Assembly: GCF_003058325.1 (NCBI RefSeq) | Contig: NZ_CP028845.1 | Coordinates: forward strand, 113,453-177,452 | Source: Methylobacterium currus | Lineage (GTDB): Bacteria; Pseudomonadota; Alphaproteobacteria; Rhizobiales; Beijerinckiaceae | Length of the DNA: 64,000 bases | Direction: 5' to 3' | Part shown: one piece after another, positions 59,821 to 64,000 of the stretch | Position numbering within the stretch: position 1 is the stretch's first letter | How the letters are laid out: every line of letters begins with the position of its first letter | Translations under genes and position numbers: made by a program | The notes under the pieces: model-generated | The model's database searches: none | Told to the model about the DNA's origin: nothing | What the model saw: the letters and a program-made list of their open reading frames with translations, nothing else

Positions 59821-60192
59821 TTAACTCACTTGCGCCTCGTAGGTAGCTAGCGCTTTGCCATGCTTGAGCGCCGCATGTGTCTTTTTTTCATCGAGTGAAT
59901 TTTGAATATTATTAATATATTTATTTGATCCCGGTAGATGCACTAGCAATTCTAAAATACAAGAAGATAATTCCCTCAACTCTTCAGAGTGATCTTCTTT
60001 GAGGTGTATCTGCTGCAATAGATAAACTATCCTCTTGCAGGGTGTGCGAGCTTCTTCTTCGGAGATCATTTCACTGCCACGAAGCATGCGGCATTGATTT
60101 TTGAGTACAATATCTGCCTTACTGGAACCATTTACGATGATAGCGCCATTGATATAGATGGTTTCGAAGGGCATTATTGTTAAGCGAAGCGG
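59821..60192 (-). CDS. flbT: FlbT-like flagellin regulator 1
   Basis: About 123 residues from the in-frame MPLRLTIMPFETIYINGAII; an upstream start is possible. It follows the FlbT pattern: a beta-rich N-terminus (GAIIVNGSSKADIVLKNQC), EEARTPCKRIVYLLQQIHLK and a helical C-terminus (ALKHGKALATYEA). In Caulobacter and relatives FlbT binds the 5' leader of flagellin mRNA and controls its decay. It is AT-rich with odd codon use for this window. It lies beside a second flbT and divergent from the flagellin genes. Confidence 0.75.
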   Translation of the reverse strand, partial: PLRLTIMPFETIYINGAIIVNGSSKADIVLKNQCRMLRGSEMISEEEARTPCKRIVYLLQQIHLKEDHSEELRELSSCILELLVHLPGSNKYINNIQNSLDEKKTHAALKHGKALATYEAQVS

Positions 60193-60242
60193 CATGATGG
60201 TCACCCCTATTTGTAGTTCGTTGTGATACCAATTTTGTGTTT

Positions 60243-60649
60243 CTAAGAGAAGGACATATTTTTGCGTCCTATTAGATCAAGAAGCGATTTCTCATATTTT
60301 ATAAGCTCTTGACCGATTTTGAGAGCTTGATAGAAATTATTACATACGATTTCCTTATAAGGCTCTGATATATACAGCCCATACTTGGAGCCGCTTTAAT
60401 TGTCTCAGTTGTCGATGAAATAAATGCGTTTTCAACCTCGATGTAATTATCTGTTATATAAACAGCTTGTAAAGTAACGTACAGTCGTTCACAAACGGTT
60501 CTTGCTTGGTTTTCAGCCAATATATCCTTCTCACGTAAAAATTCGGTCTTTGTTTCGAAAGTCAGCGATGCTCGACGATCAACGTTTCGGATCGAGACGT
60601 TGCCTACAATGACTCGCTCATGCGGCTTAAGATCGATACGGAGGGCCAT
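60243..60649 (-). pseudogene. flbT: FlbT-like flagellin regulator 2, frameshifted near its end
   Basis: It starts MALRIDLKPHERVIVGNVSI and continues RNVDRRASLTFETKTEFLRE, then KDILAENQARTVCERLYVTL, the typical FlbT order. After about residue 88 (SMG) the open frame becomes unlike FlbT. The next frame reads YISEPYKEIVCNNFYQALKI, then GQELIKYEKSLLDLIG, which restores the family's C-terminal helix and ends at 60243. A one-base change near 60380-60400 explains it. AT-rich like the neighbouring copy. Confidence 0.7.
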
Positions 60650-60699
60650 GCGGGAGGTGCTCTGATCTGGGGTTACTCTGCCCCAATGGCGTTAATCAT

Positions 60700-60836
60700 T
60701 CGTAAATCATACTTTCAAAAATCCTGGCTAATGGGACGCTTCCGGTGATCGCAGTAAGGATCAAGCAGGGACGCTCGTTGGAGAGTGATGGCGCCTTCCG
60801 AAACTGAAGGTTAAAGATCTAAATAGGATCGCCCTC
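60700..60836 (+). promoter_or_regulatory. Conserved flagellin leader, copy 1
   Basis: About 137 bases preceding the flagellin ATG that are nearly identical to 63174-63310 before the second flagellin gene. The longest shared block, GACGCTTCCGGTGATCGCAG, continues with few differences to the start codon. Flagellin mRNA leaders are the known target of FlbT, whose genes are divergent next door. Regulation by FlbT is inferred. Confidence 0.65.
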
Positions 60837-62769
60837 ATGTCTTCCGATATCACGCTGTCGGCCGCCACGCGCCAGAACCTCCTGTCGCTGCAGGACACGG
60901 CCAGCCTCCTCTCTACGACGCAGACCCGCTTGTCTTCCGGCAAGAAGGTCAACAGCGCCCTCGACAACCCGAGCAGCTACTTCACCGCTCAAGGCCTGTC
61001 CTCGCGCTCGTCGTCGCTCAGCGGCCTGCTCGACGCGGTGTCGAACGGCATCCAGACGATCCAGGCGGCCAATACCGGTATCACCAAGCTGAAGAGTCTG
61101 ACCGATCAGCTGAAGTCGGTGGCCCAGCAGGCCCTTGGCTCCTCCAACGCTTTCGTCGCGAAGGCTGCGATCTCCTCCACGGCTTTGACCGGCGCCACGG
61201 CCGACAACCTCCTGTCGACCGGCGCCACGTCAGTCCTGGCCGATACTGCGTTGAGTACGAACACGAGTGGTGTGGCCGCGAACAAGACAGGCAACGTCGA
61301 CGTCAGCACGCAGACTGCTATTCAAACGGCTCTGTTCACGGCCGGCGCGACAAGCCTCACGATGAGCATTGATGGCGTCAGCATCACCTTGAACAAGAAC
61401 GTCGACGACACCAGCCAGTCCACCCTGGTCAGCTCGATCAACTCCCAGCTGAAAGCGGGTGGATCGAATGTCCAGGCGGCGATAAGCGGCCAATTTCATC
61501 AAACTCGCCGGCTCGACCGACGGTGCCACCTTCAGCGTGGACAGTACGGCCAACACGAAGCTGGGTTTTGGTATCACCGCGAACGCTGCCGGTCAGTTCC
61601 TTGTCAACGGCACATTCTCGCCGACCGCGACGACGCTCGCGACGGCCATCGGCTTCACGGCCGGCGACAGCTTCACCGTCAACGGTCAGTCGGTGATGGT
61701 CTCGAAGTCCGATACGCTGAGCTCGCTTGCTCAGAAGGTCGGCACGGCCACCGGCGGCACGGTCAGTGCGAGCTTCGACTCGACGACCCGCAAGTTCACC
61801 TTTACAGCCGCGGACGCCTCCACCGCCATCAACCTGGGCGACGGCAGCACTGCGACCGCTAAGGTGACCAACCTCGGCTTCACTGCGTTCAAGAGCTATG
61901 CCGCTGGTCAGGGTGCCACGACCATTCAGCAGTATACTACTCCACCTGCGCTCGTTGGCGTGAATTACCAAAGCTTCAATGCCAGCGCGCTCGCAAACAG
62001 TTCGATCGCAGTCAAGGTTGCTAACGGAACTACCGTCAACGTCGCGTTCGGCACCGGCAGCGGCCAGATCTCCAGCCTGACCCAGCTCAACGCTGCCCTG
62101 GCACCCCGCCAACGCCATGGCAAGCCTCGACAGCTCGACCGGCCAGCTCAAGATCACAACCACGAACGAGTCGGGTGCTGACGCTCTCCAACTGACTGCC
62201 ACAGGCACACTCAACCCGTTCAGCTCCGGCACCTCGACTGCGATCATTGCCCGGCGACGGGGCGAACACCCGCAACGGCTTGGTCAACACCTACAACAAC
62301 CCTTCTGACCCAGATCGATCAGATGGCCCTCGACTCCGGGTTCAACGGCACGAACCTGCTGGCGGGCGACACCTTGAACATCGCCTTCAACGAGAAGGGC
62401 ACGTCGTCCCTCAAGATCCAGGGTTCTTCGGTGACCTCGTCCTCGATTGGACTCTCGGCGATCGGCCAGGTTGACTTCCAGGATACTAACTCGATCAACG
62501 ACGTGATGAAGAAGATCACCAGCGCGTCGAACTCGCTGCAGAACCAGGCCTCATCGCTGGGGGCGAACCTGGCGGTGGTGCAGAACCGTCAGGACTTCAC
62601 CAAGCAGATGATCAACGTGCTCGACACGGGTGCGGCGAACCTGACGAACGCCGACCTGAACGAGGAGGCGGCGAACTCGCAGGCGCTGTCGACCCGCAAC
62701 TCGCTCGGCATCTCGGCGCTGTCGCTCGCCAACCAGGCCCAGCAAGGCATCCTGCAGCTCCTGCGCTGA
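60837..62769 (+). pseudogene. Flagellin gene with several frameshifts
   Basis: The N-terminus MSSDITLSAATRQNLLSLQD and the segment LSSGKKVNSALDNPSSYFTA are the conserved D0/D1 flagellin start. The C-terminus (NDVMKKITSASNSLQNQASS to LANQAQQGILQLLR, 62769) is the conserved end. In between the frame changes at about 61491 (an extra C compared with the second copy), near 62104, near 62247 and near 62305. A variable middle (TATTLATAIGFTAGDSFTVN) lies between. If real, no complete filament protein can be made. Confidence 0.85.
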
Positions 62770-62795
62770 TCGACGCTCAGCCTTAAGCGTAAGAC

Positions 62796-62833
62796 AAACG
62801 GCCGGGGCTCACGCCTCGGCCGTTTCCTTTTTT
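62796..62833 (+). terminator. Rho-independent terminator after flagellin 1
   Basis: A strong hairpin AAACGGCCG, loop GGGCTCACGCCT, CGGCCGTTT, followed by CCTTTTTT. It starts 27 bases after the flagellin stop codon. Confidence 0.88.
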
Positions 62834-63173
62834 AAATCATGCGGATTGACCTTGTTGCTGCCGCAGGAAGCAGAATTAAAGTTGCTTATAATCTCTGTTA
62901 TATAATTACAAAATAAATATAAGTATTTATAATGGTATATTATATTACATATAGTCATTAATGTATGTAATGTTTTTATATCTGAATATTTATCATGAAA
63001 CCTCATAAAAAAATCTCATAAAATCTATTATTTAATGATCAATCTATTCAATATCCCATTATCTTGCATTAAGTATGTACCGCATTCCTAAAGGCTGTCT
63101 CCAGGGTCACATGTGGATGGCCAGGCGAGGGTACTCTGATTGAGTATCGTGCTGCTGCGATAGAATTGAGGTC
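62834..63173. other. AT-rich spacer between the flagellin genes
   Basis: About 340 bases, much more AT-rich than the rest of the window (runs such as TATATTACATATAG and AAAAAAATCTCATAAAATC). I see no gene. It separates the terminator from the second flagellin leader. Confidence 0.6.
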
Positions 63174-63310
63174 TCGTAAATCATACTCTCCAAAAATTCT
63201 GGCCAATGAGACGCTTCCGGTGATCGCAGTAAGGATCAAGCAGGACGCTCGTTGGAGAGTGATGGCGCCTTCGAAATCTGAAGGTTAAAGATCTAAATAG
63301 GATCGCCCTC
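63174..63310 (+). promoter_or_regulatory. Conserved flagellin leader, copy 2
   Basis: Nearly identical to 60700-60836, with a handful of single-base differences and indels (GCAGGACG against GCAGGGACG, for example). It precedes the second flagellin ATG at 63311. Confidence 0.65.
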
Positions 63311-64000
63311 ATGTCTTCCGGTATCACCTGTCGGCCGCCACGCGTCAGAACCTCCTGTCGCTGCAGGGCACGGCCGACATGCTCTCCACCACCCAGACCC
63401 GCCTGTCTTCCGGCAAGAAGGTCAACAGCGCCCTCGACAACCCGAGCAATTACTTCACCGCTCAAGGCCTGTCCTCGCGCTCGTCGTCGCTCAGCGGCCT
63501 GCTCGACGCGGTGTCGACGGCATCCAGACGATCCAGGCGGCCAATACCGGTATCACCAAGCTGCAGGGCCTGACTGACCAGCTGAAGTCGGTGGCTCAGC
63601 AGGCTATCCAGTGCCTCTAACTCCTTCGTCGCGAAGGCTGCGATCTCCTCCACGGCTTTGACCGGCGCCACGGCCGACAACCTCCTGTCGACCGGCGCCA
63701 CGTCAGTCCTGGCCGATACTGCGTTGAGTACGAACACGAGTGGTGTGGCCGCGAACAAGACAGGCAACGTCGACGTCAGCACGCAGACTGCTATTCAAAC
63801 GGCTCTGTTCACGGCCGGCGCGACAAGCCTCACGATGAGCATTGATGGCGTCAGCATCACCTTGAACAAGAACGTCGACGACACCAGCCAGTCCACCCTG
63901 GTCAGCTCGATCAACTCCCAGCTGAAAGCGGGTGGATCGAATGTCCAGGCGGCGATAAGCGGCAATTTCATCAAACTCGCCGGCTCGACCGACGGTGCCA
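63311..64000 (+). pseudogene. Second flagellin gene, frameshifted and cut by the window edge
   Basis: It starts ATGTCTTCCGGTATCACC, where the first copy has CACGCTG in place of CACCTG, so the frame is lost after five codons. The true frame resumes as LSTTQTRLSSGKKVNSALDN, then NYFTAQGLSSRSSSLSG. It is lost again near 63519 (GTCGACGG against GTCGAACGG) and again near 63606. From about 63645 to the window end it is almost identical to 61165-61530 of the first copy. It continues beyond the window. Confidence 0.82.

Noticed and set aside
1..64000. tRNA, rRNA or riboswitch genes
   Set aside because: I found no cloverleaf-like or rRNA-like sequence and no known riboswitch core on reading both strands, though weak ones could be missed by eye.

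Overview
The window reads as accessory, plasmid-type DNA from a GC-rich alphaproteobacterium, most likely Methylobacterium or a close relative. That host is inferred from the high GC content, the alphaproteobacterial flagellin regulator FlbT, and the style of the metal-resistance genes and insertion sequences. It carries a recognisable plasmid replication and partition backbone. There are no rRNA or tRNA genes, no CRISPR array, and no core housekeeping operon.

Layout. 1-4480: a Tn3-family transposon (tnpA running off the left edge, divergent tnpR) with an IS630 element in the gap between the two genes. 4485-12875: a mercury-resistance region on the minus strand. A secreted streptogramin-lyase-like beta-propeller and a hisI paralogue come first, followed by merT, merP, merF, merA, merB, a second hisI paralogue and two small membrane proteins. 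A divergent merR and a second flavoprotein disulfide reductase follow, and two MerR-type promoters with 19-base spacers serve the two transcription blocks. 13172-14022: IS5-family element. 14049-19768: a second metal operon, also minus: a MerR regulator fused to an HMA domain, a P1B ATPase with YPC in place of CPC, a periplasmic HMA protein, a CcdA-like membrane protein, a cytosolic HMA protein and an MFS exporter. 19860-20820: gene debris and a short inverted-repeat element.

21008-30030 is the plasmid core: a serine recombinase, an HNH protein, an AAA_13/RloC-like ATPase with a Zn-hook motif, a HigBA-type toxin-antitoxin pair, a TIR-domain protein, parA with a small ribbon-helix-helix partner, repA, and an iteron-rich origin with a perfect DnaA box and an AT-rich stretch. 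Clusters of GCCGTTTACGGC-like palindromes punctuate this region. 30044-30937: IS6 element. 31130-32125: two pseudogenes (methyltransferase remnant; mgtC with an amber codon). 32257-45672: ArsR regulator, lipid kinase, Na+/Ca2+-exchanger-like protein, small exported proteins, a CzcBA-type RND pair, lspA, a Zn/Cd/Pb P1B ATPase and its divergent MerR/PbrR-type regulator.

46222-59565 is a mobile-element graveyard: IS5 fragment, IS1380, ISL3 remnant, IS1182, IS5, a complete Tn3-family transposon that truncates another MerR gene, IS3 and an IS6 remnant. Cargo between them is broken small exported genes and a FixH-like protein. 59821-64000 holds two flbT-like genes and two tandem flagellin genes with conserved leaders, most of them damaged by single-base indels.

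Functionally, the window combines detoxification of mercury, including organomercury, with export of soft and divalent metals, each module under its own MerR- or ArsR-type sensor. This sits on a low-copy-type plasmid with partition, addiction and probable phage-defence genes. Many genes carry single-base frameshifts or nonsense codons; this may be real decay or may partly reflect sequence error.
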